This document shows, one piece after another, positions 35,295 through 43,302 of a DNA stretch of 64,000 nt. The stretch comes from Lewinellaceae bacterium. GTDB lineage: Bacteria > Bacteroidota > Bacteroidia > Chitinophagales > Saprospiraceae. A model generated the notes under the pieces. That model was not told the origin of the DNA, did no database searches, and saw nothing but the letters and a program-made list of their open reading frames with translations. Within the stretch, counting starts at the first letter, position 1, and each line of letters starts with the position of its first letter. Both the position numbers and the translations under genes were made by a program. The stretch is taken from contig JACJYM010000002.1 of assembly GCA_020636155.1 (NCBI GenBank), forward strand, positions 124,001-188,000, given 5' to 3'.

Positions 35295-36478
35295 ATGAAA
35301 AAAATTCTTAAAACAACAACCCAACAACCCAATAACCCAACAACCCAACAACCCAACAACATTCACGCCGTAATGGCTTTTACAAGCTTTTAGTACCGCT
35401 GGTGATGATTTTGATGGTAATATTGGTGTATTCATGTAGCGAAGATGCATCGGTAGCTAATGTAACAAATCAAGAGAGTTTAATTACCGATACTGACAGG
35501 GGTGGGGGAAATAGAAGTGGTGATGATGACTTTAGTGGTATTGGAAATGTTACTTTTAGTGTTGTAGAAGAAAGATTAAATTATATTTATGCTCATGGCT
35601 ATGATAATTATAGTCGCTTCGAAACTAAGAGTTCTGAAATTTCACTAGTACAGCAGAATCCCACAAATTTGAGTTCCACTGAGGCCACTACATTGTATCA
35701 GATGTCACTTGCCGAAATTAGCTGTCATTTTTCTTGTTCTACACTCACACCAAAAGAGCCTCGATATTTTGACTTAGAGAAAAAAGAAGTCAACGGTAAT
35801 ACGGTTACCTATATTGTTACTACTGGAATTGGTGAATTAAGTAACATTGCTTGGAATAGCAAATCCTTTAATGCGAATACTCACCTAGATGCTTGGAATA
35901 GAGGTAATTGTCCAAATTATGGAGGTACTAAAGTATTCAACATTATGCCACAATATGTGACTTACAACCTGTTACCTCCTATAGCCATAAATCCAAATAC
36001 TTATGTATATTATTCTGACATTGAGGTCATAGATCATTGGAGTTACAACCAATATGGGTGGCATAATATTAATCCTAATGATTCAAATCCTCATGATTTT
36101 ATTGATGATTATTTAACTTGGGGCTTTGGATGCGATTTGTATGTAGATCCAAATGATCCAGAACCTGGAATATCATGTTTTCCTGATTGGTTAGATGAAA
36201 ATGATGACTTCGTACTTGTTCATACACCACTACTTGAAACCACGTCATGTTTGGATGGAAATGATTTAAATTGGTATAGAAGCAATATTCAAACTATTTG
36301 TTTGAACGCGGCTCAGTCAAACCAAAAGGATTTCTTGGATTTTTATGGTATGTTCTTCAATTCAACCTTATGTTCACCATGTTATAATTATTGGTGGGCA
36401 GCATATGAAAAAATTGGAGTTAAAAATATTAAAACAACAAAACATCCAATTCCGGCTACAAACTGCGGCTGTATTTAA
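35295..36478 (+). CDS. Lipoprotein of cassette 1, apparently phase-variable and out of frame as sequenced
   Basis: The conserved leader ends at ATG 35295, but this start reads only MKKILKTTTQQPNNPTTQQP... to TAG 35391. The body (358 codons from GTG 35402) lies in another frame. Five 8-bp units CCCAACAA sit between; removing one unit gives MKKILKTTTQQPNNPTTQQH followed by RRNGFYKLLVPLVMILMVIL and lipobox VYSC, a proper signal peptide. The body is Asn/Tyr/Cys-rich (C-terminal LCSPCYNYWWAAYEK, CGCI) and not recognised. A stem-loop and a T9SS cargo gene follow. A shorter product from GTG 35402 is possible but would lack a basic n-region. Confidence 0.72.
35320..35359 (+). repeat. 8-bp tandem repeat CCCAACAA x5 (phase-switch tract)
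   Basis: Five consecutive units, at 35320, 35328, 35336, 35344 and 35352; the second reads CCCAATAA. The tract is within the 5' coding part of cassette 1. Because 8 is not a multiple of 3, gain or loss of units shifts the frame; four units join ATG 35295 to the lipoprotein body. Confidence 0.9.
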
Positions 36479-36495
36479 TTAAACTATATTTTGCC

Positions 36496-36522
36496 GACCC
36501 AATTCTTTTAAAGAATTGGGTC
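36496..36522 (+). terminator. Stem-loop between lipoprotein and cargo, cassette 1
   Basis: Near-perfect palindrome beginning GACCCAATTCTTT (36496-36508) and ending AAGAATTGGGTC (36511-36522), then an AT-rich stretch with T runs. It lies 18 nt after the lipoprotein stop and 23 nt before the cargo ATG, so it may attenuate read-through or separate the two messages. Confidence 0.7.
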
Positions 36523-36545
36523 AATTTTAATTTTATCAATCAATT

Positions 36546-38012
36546 ATGAAATATCTTAATCTCCTAATTCTTTTTCTAGTTTTTTCGTCAGAGTTATCTT
36601 CACAAAAATGTGTGTGGTTTGGTAGTGAATACCATAATCATTCGATTTACGATATGGTAAATCTACCGAATGGTGATACCTTTTTACTGATGACTGGAGA
36701 CCAGTTGACAAGATACCATTTTGGTGGCACCAATATATTAAGAATCATTGGTTGCGATGGCACGATCAAAGAAGAAAGGAACTTCAAAATCGATAGTTTG
36801 AAATATTTTACCGGATTTCAAGCAGAATATGATAGCATTGATAATAATATCATAGTGTCTGGTGTAGCTTATGATGGGAATGGTTCTGATTTTCAGGATT
36901 ATACAGTTCTCGCGAGGCTGGATGTAGGCCTTAATATTGTAAATATAAAGATAGAAAAGACTTCCAGTTATGGTAATATCTTTCACCAAGTTTTTAAAAT
37001 ATTGGATGATGATATTTATATATTAGACGTAGCATCTGAATCATCGCAATACGTAACGGTCGAAAATGGATATCAGGGATTTTATCATTTTGATAAAAAT
37101 TTTAATCTATTGGATTCATTTCAATTCTATCGTGATGTTAATCAAGGTGAATTCTTTAGTTTTGACTTTAATTATAATGAGAAGAGAGAGCTATTTGACC
37201 TTTTTGCGGTTGGTGGTAATATTTATGAATTGAATATTCTTAATAAGGAAATAATTAAATTGAGTTACCCATATACGAATTATACTACCTTTACGAATAG
37301 CATGACTGTTAAAAAATTTGGTGATAACATTATCGCCGGTGTAATTTTTGTAAATATCAATAATGGGCAAATTCCAGAGAATTTTGATTCTACCATTGTG
37401 GTCTACACGATGGATAGTGACTACAATGTTTTAAACTATAATGGCATTGGAGATTTTGAGTTTCAAAGTTTTCCACTTAGGAATTTGGATTTTAAAAATA
37501 ACAATGAGGTATTTCTTGGATTACTAGGGTTTACCGATCCTACCAATCCATTTCCATATTTTGAAATCGGAAAATTTGACCGAGATTTAAACCTCACTTG
37601 GCAAATCGCTTATGGAAACGATGGTAAGCATTATTTTGTAAATGGAATTGAAGCATGCTATGATGGTGGATGTTTTGTATATGGTGTGACCTTTGATACT
37701 CGTATACCTTTTTACATAAAATTTGATGCGGATGGAAAGGTTTCCTCCACTTATAATATTAATAAGGATGACTTGTGGTCACTCAAGTGCTTTCCTAATC
37801 CCTCCCCTGGGATATTCCGCCTCGAGGCTGAAGGTATGATCGGGTATGATCTCATTATACAAGACATCAAGGGTAGTCAAATATATCATGCAATAATCGG
37901 CAGTAATGGCAAGGCAGAAGCAGACCTCTCATACCTTCCGGCGGGATTATATCCATATACGATTACGCATGAGGGGAGGGTCGTCTATAGTGGAAAGTGG
38001 GTGAAGGAGTAA
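36546..38012 (+). CDS. T9SS-sorted secreted protein of cassette 1
   Basis: 488 residues. Signal peptide MKYLNLLILFLVFSSELSSQ, about 390 residues of repeated beta strands with Asp/Asn-rich turns (beta-propeller-like, e.g. DILDVASESS, FAVGGNIYELN), then a T9SS type A sorting domain from about residue 415 (LKCFPNPSPGIFRLEAEG ... SGKWVKE). The last ~60 residues are nearly identical to those of the cassette 2 cargo. Expected at the cell surface or released. Function unknown; the pairing with a phase-variable lipoprotein suggests a joint surface role. Confidence 0.82.
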   Translation: MKYLNLLILFLVFSSELSSQKCVWFGSEYHNHSIYDMVNLPNGDTFLLMTGDQLTRYHFGGTNILRIIGCDGTIKEERNFKIDSLKYFTGFQAEYDSIDNNIIVSGVAYDGNGSDFQDYTVLARLDVGLNIVNIKIEKTSSYGNIFHQVFKILDDDIYILDVASESSQYVTVENGYQGFYHFDKNFNLLDSFQFYRDVNQGEFFSFDFNYNEKRELFDLFAVGGNIYELNILNKEIIKLSYPYTNYTTFTNSMTVKKFGDNIIAGVIFVNINNGQIPENFDSTIVVYTMDSDYNVLNYNGIGDFEFQSFPLRNLDFKNNNEVFLGLLGFTDPTNPFPYFEIGKFDRDLNLTWQIAYGNDGKHYFVNGIEACYDGGCFVYGVTFDTRIPFYIKFDADGKVSSTYNINKDDLWSLKCFPNPSPGIFRLEAEGMIGYDLIIQDIKGSQIYHAIIGSNGKAEADLSYLPAGLYPYTITHEGRVVYSGKWVKE

Positions 38013-38022
38013 GTACGTTAAA

Positions 38023-38262
38023 TTGACTGAGAAAATTTCTCGTAGAAATTCTAAACTTCTGTTCTTAGTCTGCCCCTTTGGAGTAGCTGCTCTCAGAGCA
38101 GGGAGGATTTATTATCTCTTTCTTTTTAGCATTGCTCCTAAAATAGCCCCGAAGGGGTGTAATATTAATAGCCCCGTACAACGTGCGGGGCTAAATCATA
38201 GCACCAAACCCGTTTTGGCGTTATCTTTGCCTTCATCGCAAAAATTATGACAAAATGTTTCC
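38023..38262 (+). repeat. Cassette-flanking direct repeat, copy 1, containing a stem-loop element
   Basis: About 230 bp downstream of cassette 1 that recur after cassette 2 at 40978-41215: TTTCTCGTAGAAATTCTAAA, a TTATTATCTCTTTCTTTTT run and a GC-rich double stem-loop. The double stem-loop (38145-38192) has GCCCCGAAGGGG and then AGCCCCG paired with CGGGGCT. The open frame over it is repeat sequence, not a gene. Confidence 0.8.
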
Positions 38263-38299
38263 ATAAAATTCCATATTATTGAAAAAAATTAAAATAATT

Positions 38300-38329
38300 T
38301 TGCTATTTAAAATTATTTCCTTATTTTTA
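38300..38329 (+). promoter_or_regulatory. Promoter of lipoprotein cassette 2 (TTG-N19-TATTTTTA)
   Basis: TTG at 38300-38302 and TATTTTTA at 38322-38329, 19-bp spacer, followed by the 30-nt block identical to cassette 1 (38334-38363) and ATG 38379. The last -7 base deviates from the G consensus. Confidence 0.55.
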
Positions 38330-38378
38330 TTCCACCTAAACCACAGGCTGTATTTCTTAATTTATTAAATATATAACA

Positions 38379-39231
38379 ATGGAAACATTATTAAAAACAA
38401 CCAAACAACCAAACAACCAAACAACATTCACATCGTAAAGGCTTTTACAAGCTTGGAGTACCGTTGATGATGATTTTGATGGTAGTATTGGTGTATTCAT
38501 GTAGCGAGGAGGAGACAATTAGTGATAGTGTACATGGTAGGATGGTACAAGATGATACTAATCCCATATCAACCATGAAAATTGATCAAGATGTTATTGC
38601 AAATAACGGAATTGGTCATTCTTGTCTTGATGAAGCAGTTGTGGGTAGTGGCTCATGCATTTTAAACACATTTTCTGGAGCCATCGCATTGCCTCAGTAC
38701 CCTGGGTGTTCATTTTGGATTTATGCGGAATACTATGTTTGTACATCGAATGGATCTGGACAAGCCATTTATTTTATTGATTTTGAAGTTCTTGAACACG
38801 ATTGTCCCCAATTCAATCAAGATATCATAAACGCCAACAATAGCAACACTTTAGATCAATTTACTGCACACTTTAATGCCTCAGTCTGGAAAGTTTTAAC
38901 TTATTCACTTATTTCTGGTTCACCGCCTAATGTATCTCAAATAGGTTTTGAGTATTATTCTGCTGCATGTGAGAAGACTTGTTATGTTATAGTTACAAAA
39001 AAGGGCTTTACAGGCTATGTTCCAATTGATTACCCTTGCTCAGAATATTGTTGTAAGGTGAGAAGGAATTTCAGTTTTAGCTCAACAACAAATCAATGGG
39101 AGCAGACGGATGTCTTTTACAATGTAGACAATAATAATCCTTGCTGGTCGGATACTCCACCTCAAAATTGTCCTCCTAATACTGTATTTACAATCGATTG
39201 TAGATCAAATTGTGAATCTTTACTTTGGTAA
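38379..39231 (+). CDS. Lipoprotein of cassette 2, apparently phase-variable and out of frame as sequenced
   Basis: ATG 38379 reads METLLKTTKQPNNQTTFTS to TAA 38436, while the body (255 codons from TTG 38464) is in the +1 frame. Adding one AAACAACC unit to the tract gives METLLKTTKQPNNQTTKQHS then HRKGFYKLGVPLMMILMVVL and VYSC, matching the corrected cassette 1 leader. The mature part is Cys-rich; the C-terminal half (CEKTCYVIVTKKG, PCSEYCCKVRRN, CPPNTVFTIDCRSNC) matches the cassette 3 lipoprotein (CFNTCVKFVNKNG, PCGQACCRS, CPIGYFDISRDCDKSC), so these two are paralogs. Function unknown. Confidence 0.75.
38395..38425 (+). repeat. 8-bp tandem repeat AAACAACC x3.9 (phase-switch tract)
   Basis: Units at 38395, 38403 and 38411 plus AAACAAC at 38419, inside the 5' coding region of cassette 2. 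As sequenced the frame is off by one; one extra unit, or two fewer, restores it. Confidence 0.9.
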
Positions 39232-39246
39232 AAATGTAAGTCTCAC

Positions 39247-39273
39247 GGCCACGACAATTTATATGTCGTGGTC
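39247..39273 (+). terminator. Stem-loop between lipoprotein and cargo, cassette 2
   Basis: GCCACGACA (39248-39256) pairs with TGTCGTGGT (39264-39272), one G-T wobble, 7-nt loop, followed by GTATTTTAT. Same position relative to the two genes as in cassettes 1 and 3. Confidence 0.7.
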
Positions 39274-39303
39274 GTATTTTATAAAATATTGAAATCCAAT
39301 AAC

Positions 39304-40971
39304 ATGAAAGCTATTATATATGTAGTATTATTATTTACTTTTAACTCTCTTTATGGGCAATGGATCATGCCTTCATTTGATCAATCAGGCATACTACCTA
39401 AATGGAAATATCTGTCAGAAGACGAAAATTTCATTAAGTCTCCTCTTGATCCACTTTCTAACCCTTATAGTGGAAGATTTACTTCGGATATTGTGACTTA
39501 CGGAGATCAGACCTATATTTATGAGACAGTATGGAGTCAGTCTCCCTACGGGGGTTATGAGGGATATCTCCTACATGCTCTAGATTATGAGCAAGGTAAG
39601 GCAAATTGGATTTTTCATAATAACTCTTATGTTGGTCTCAAACATCGAGAATTTTCTTTTCCTGGTAAAATCTATCGAAACGAAAATGGCGATATTCGCT
39701 TGGTCGGAGTGATAGATACCGCTGAGATTGACAAAACGATGCTCAAATTTTACTTTGTGGGTTATCCCATAGAAAAAACCATTAGTAGCAATTCTGGTTT
39801 ACTCATAGATAGCTTGATGGGTAGTGAAATATTACCTGATAGTTATGTCAACTGGGCAGGTGGTGGATCGAGGTATTTAATAAGTGAAGATGGAGAGAGA
39901 ATATCAGTAAGCTTAAAAGATAACTGGATTGATGGCAAATATTATAACTCCATAGATTTTCATGGGATGGATGAAAACTATAATATTAAAGATGCAGACC
40001 AAAAAGTAATCTATGACACTGGATTTACCACCTCTGATACCGTATCCGTAATTTATTCACCCTATATACTTGAGATGGGTACCCAAAAATTGGTAACACT
40101 CTTGATGTCGTCAGTAGGTGTGGAGGATAGCAAAGATGCACCATCTAAAGCTGAACTAAGGATTATAGATTATAGTGACTCCAAAGATATTAGGGTCATT
40201 GATACTATTGATGTGGTGTCATATTTTGATAAAACAAATATTAGTGAAAATAATCCATTCTTTTATACTGATGAAGATTATATATGTTTATTCAATTATG
40301 TAAAAAATTCTGTGACATTAAGCCCGAATAATCGAAGTATGTGGTGGGTTTGGATTGATGCAGAAGGTAATGAAAAAGCATACTTTAAGGACTATCATAT
40401 CGACAATAAATATTATTCACGCATTTTTCCGTACAAGGTAATTGATGATGAATTGTATATATTAGGTTATTATGAAAGGCTTGATCAGTATTACATTGAT
40501 TTTATAAAAATTAATTCAATAAATCAACAATCAGAGGTAATTGGCTCAAGTCATTTCCTATGCAAAGTAGGCGAAAGGATAATTCCCAATAAGGTACACA
40601 CCTTACCAAACAATGATATTTTAGTAGCATATGAATTTTACTTTCCTCAAAATAACATAGAATCTAATGCTGGATTCTATTTGTGTTATGATGCTATGAG
40701 TATTGGCCTTTCTTCTACGGATAATTTGGTTACCAAGGATGCATTGGTTTTCCCTAATCCTTCGTCCGGAATTTTCCACTTCAAGGCTGAAGGTATGACC
40801 GGGTATGATCTCATTATACAAGACATCAAGGGTAGTCAAATATATCATACTACAATCAACAGTAATGGCAAGGCAGAAGCAGACCTCTCACACCTTCTTG
40901 CGGGATTATATCCATATACGATTATGCATGAGGGGAGGGTCGTCTATAGTGGCAAGTGGGTGAAGGAGTGA
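39304..40971 (+). CDS. T9SS-sorted secreted protein of cassette 2
   Basis: 555 residues from ATG 39304 (MKAIIYVVLLFTFNSLYGQW), the clear signal-peptide start; the frame extends 12 codons further upstream, into the stem-loop, which is less likely. The middle is beta-rich with repeated Tyr/Asp motifs, propeller-like. It ends in a T9SS type A domain (FPNPSSGIFHFKAEG ... SGKWVKE) nearly identical to that of the cassette 1 cargo, while the N-terminal parts are much less alike. This suggests duplication with conversion of the 3' end. Surface location expected; function unknown. Confidence 0.82.
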   Translation: MKAIIYVVLLFTFNSLYGQWIMPSFDQSGILPKWKYLSEDENFIKSPLDPLSNPYSGRFTSDIVTYGDQTYIYETVWSQSPYGGYEGYLLHALDYEQGKANWIFHNNSYVGLKHREFSFPGKIYRNENGDIRLVGVIDTAEIDKTMLKFYFVGYPIEKTISSNSGLLIDSLMGSEILPDSYVNWAGGGSRYLISEDGERISVSLKDNWIDGKYYNSIDFHGMDENYNIKDADQKVIYDTGFTTSDTVSVIYSPYILEMGTQKLVTLLMSSVGVEDSKDAPSKAELRIIDYSDSKDIRVIDTIDVVSYFDKTNISENNPFFYTDEDYICLFNYVKNSVTLSPNNRSMWWVWIDAEGNEKAYFKDYHIDNKYYSRIFPYKVIDDELYILGYYERLDQYYIDFIKINSINQQSEVIGSSHFLCKVGERIIPNKVHTLPNNDILVAYEFYFPQNNIESNAGFYLCYDAMSIGLSSTDNLVTKDALVFPNPSSGIFHFKAEGMTGYDLIIQDIKGSQIYHTTINSNGKAEADLSHLLAGLYPYTIMHEGRVVYSGKWVKE

Positions 40972-40977
40972 AAGGAA

Positions 40978-41215
40978 TTTATTGACTGAGAAATTTCTCG
41001 TAGAAATTCTAAACTTCTGTTCTTAGCTATGCCCCTTTAGAGTATCTGCACACAGGGCTGGGAGGATTTATTATCTCTTTCTTTTTGGCATTGACCAAAA
41101 AAAGCCCCGAAGGGGTGTAATATTAATAGCCCCGTACATCGTGCGGGGCTAAACCATAGTGCCGAACCTGTTTTGGCGATATTTTTGCCCTTTCGCAAAA
41201 ATCATGACAAAACAA
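40978..41215 (+). repeat. Cassette-flanking direct repeat, copy 2
   Basis: Matches 38023-38262 over most of its length, including TTTCTCGTAGAAATTCTAAA, the TTATTATCTCTTTCTTTTT run and the double stem-loop (41102-41152: GCCCCGAAGGGG; AGCCCCG/CGGGGCT). The two copies bracket cassette 2, so the duplicated unit includes promoter, lipoprotein, cargo and this block. Confidence 0.8.
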
Positions 41216-41689
41216 TTTTTAACGAATTCCACCTTTTAATCTCTTTCTTTTTTTCATTGCCCAAAAAGAAACAAAAAATGCTAGTCAGGTCCATTTCAAC
41301 TTTCTTTTGGCTTGATCCAAAAGAAACAAAAAATCAAGGCTGTATACTTTTTTTAACGCCAAAACCCTTCTAAAATCATAAACAGCCTGAAACTCCTCCT
41401 TAGTCGTCAAACACCAGCCTGTTTTTAACGGATTTTAGTTCTTGTTTTGACTAAAAAGTATAAGGCCTTTCTGTCCTAGAATCACGAAAATCGTTTTCAG
41501 AACTGCTTTTGAATCATAATTCTATCGAAATTCCGCCTTGCGGTATTTACCTCTACCACTTTAGAGAGGCTGACTGAAAGGTGGGTAGGATCTAATTATT
41601 GTAGGAAAGCCCCGAAGGGGTGATGTACCCTTAGCCCCGTACAACGTGCGGGGCTAAACACATTATATCCTAATCTCCCTCAAAGCCAA
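41216..41689. repeat. Gene-free region with inverted repeats and a third double stem-loop
   Basis: No supported gene in about 470 bp. At 41241-41283 and 41299-41343 are two related elements; in the second TTTCTTTTGG (41301-41310) pairs with CCAAAAGAAA (41317-41326), followed by CAAAAAATCAAGGC. A third copy of the cassette stem-loop is at 41607-41657 (GCCCCGAAGGGG; AGCCCCG/CGGGGCT). These look like dispersed repeats and may also terminate the convergent yaaA transcript. The short frame at 41173-41373 is not a credible gene. Confidence 0.7.
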
Positions 41690-42454
41690 CTATTTTACAA
41701 ACACAAATTTATCCTCTGTTGATAAATTCGCATCGTATAAATATCCATCTCCATCAAAAGCAAGGAGGTCATGTACATCTCTGAGTTCGTTTTCTACAAT
41801 GAATCGTGCCATTTTACCCCTCGCTTTTTTGGCATTAAAGGACACGAAGATGAGCTTTCCATTGCGGTTTTCTTTGAAGTCGATGTCAACCACCTTTGCC
41901 TTGATTTTTTTAGGGTTTAGTACATGATAATATTCATTGCTTGCTAGATTGATAATGGTCGAAGTGCCGACATCTTTGAGGTCTTTGTTAAGTGCTTTGG
42001 TGACCTTATTACCCCAAAACTGGTATAGGTTGTTCCCGTAATCAGTATGTAGCTGGGTCCCCATTTCTAATCGGTAGGGTTGTACGAGGTCAAGCGGATT
42101 CAAAATGCCATACAGTCCTGATAAAATTCTTACATGATCGTTGGTATTGACTAATTGATCGTGAGTCATATTCCATGCCTCGAAACCGACATAAACATCA
42201 CCTTTGAATGCAAGTATGGAAGGTTTAGAGTTTTCGGGAGTGTGGCTTAGTTTAAATTGTTTGTATCTCCGCATGTTTAAAGTTGCCAGTTGGTCGCTGA
42301 TGTCCATGAGTTTTTCTAACTCTTCCTTCTTTAGTTTCTTAAGTTCATTGATGAGTTTTTTGGCTTCTGAGCGGAAACGGGGGATGCTGTAATCTTTGAT
42401 GTCCCATGCCGTTTCGAAATCCAGTGTTTTAGCAGGTGATATTATTGCAATCAT
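41690..42454 (-). CDS. yaaA: Peroxide stress protein YaaA (DUF328)
   Basis: 254 residues, full family length. N-terminus MIAIISPAKTLDFE, then the hallmark KPSILAFKGDVYVGF, ILSGLYGILNPLDLVQPYRLEMGTQL and the FKENRNGKLIFVSFNAKKARGKMARF segment. YaaA lowers intracellular free iron during peroxide stress and binds DNA in E. coli; the mechanism here is assumed the same. Downstream of a DUF1573 gene, but a terminator at 42484-42514 separates them. Confidence 0.95.
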   Translation of the reverse strand: MIAIISPAKTLDFETAWDIKDYSIPRFRSEAKKLINELKKLKKEELEKLMDISDQLATLNMRRYKQFKLSHTPENSKPSILAFKGDVYVGFEAWNMTHDQLVNTNDHVRILSGLYGILNPLDLVQPYRLEMGTQLHTDYGNNLYQFWGNKVTKALNKDLKDVGTSTIINLASNEYYHVLNPKKIKAKVVDIDFKENRNGKLIFVSFNAKKARGKMARFIVENELRDVHDLLAFDGDGYLYDANLSTEDKFVFVK

Positions 42455-42483
42455 ATTCTGACCAAAGTAATTTTTTGAAATAA

Positions 42484-42514
42484 AAAAAGTCCGAGTATCT
42501 AACTACCCGGACTT
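42484..42514 (-). terminator. Rho-independent terminator of the DUF1573 gene
   Basis: Stem AAGTCCG (42487-42493) / CGGACTT (42508-42514), with inner GTA/TAC pairing. On the minus strand it is followed by a T7 run. Confidence 0.8.
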
Positions 42515-42544
42515 CTATTTGTTCACCCTTTGCTATGAAAAATC

Positions 42545-43042
42545 TTAATTGTTATCTTCGTTGTTTATCATGTTAGGCTCTGTTTTTGGAGCACTTTCTT
42601 CTGATGCAGGCTTCAATATATTTCCAACAACATTGATTTTGTGAGTTGCATTTTCTCCTTCTTCATTTGTTGTAATGGTTACATTTTTGTTGATTTTACC
42701 CAATCTATTTGTCGCATATCTTATTTCTATTTGAGAAGACTCACCTGGTAAAATTGGCTCTTTTGGCCATGTAGGCACAGTACATCCGCAAGATCCTCTA
42801 GCATTTTTGATAACCAATGGCTCAGTACCTGTATTTGTAAATTTAACAATTCTCAATGGCTCACCATTTTGTTCTAATGTACCATAGTCACAAGTCGTAC
42901 TTGTATTACCGTCTTCAAAGGTCATAACCGGCCCACTAGCAGGTGCTTGTTCTTTTACTTCGGTCATTGGGGCTTCTGTTTGAGCAATTGTCAAATTAAT
43001 AGCACCTAGCGTTAAAGCGAATAAGAATAAAATTTTTTTCAT
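42545..43042 (-). CDS. Secreted DUF1573 domain protein
   Basis: 165 residues from ATG 43042 (MKKILFLFALTLGAINLTIA), a signal-peptide start; the frame open to 43123 adds an implausible N-terminus and would place the -7 box (TAGTTTTG, minus strand 43079-43086) inside the gene. The DUF1573 domain has HYDIN/ASPM-like character: FTNTGTEPLVIKNARGSCGCTVPTWPKEPILPGESSQIEIRYATNRLGKINKNVTITTN. Often tied to cell-surface or redox-active proteins; specific role unknown. Divergent from the E1 gene. Confidence 0.87.
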   Translation of the reverse strand: MKKILFLFALTLGAINLTIAQTEAPMTEVKEQAPASGPVMTFEDGNTSTTCDYGTLEQNGEPLRIVKFTNTGTEPLVIKNARGSCGCTVPTWPKEPILPGESSQIEIRYATNRLGKINKNVTITTNEEGENATHKINVVGNILKPASEESAPKTEPNMINNEDNN

Positions 43043-43302
43043 ATCTGATCTAATTATTTTTTGATTGAAATAATAATACAAAACTAAACGCTTCACATTG
43101 AATAATATGCCATCGTAAAGCAAATATGCTGTTAATGATTAGTTAACACATTGATTTATAGGGGTTTCCGTAGTTTTTTAAAGCTTTTGAAAGAACAATT
43201 TTTTAATCAAAACCAATATTCGTAATTTTGCGTTCATAATACTGAGAGGCAATATTCCGCAGCACTCTTAATATATTTTTAAAATCAACGAAACCACCGA
43301 AA

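Noticed and set aside
38023..38250. 75-codon open frame after cassette 1
   Set aside because: It covers repeat sequence with stem-loops that recurs at 40978-41215, with the frame broken in the second copy.
35320..38425. 8-bp tandem repeats as a CRISPR array
   Set aside because: Units are contiguous, with no spacers, and lie in coding sequence of two lipoproteins.
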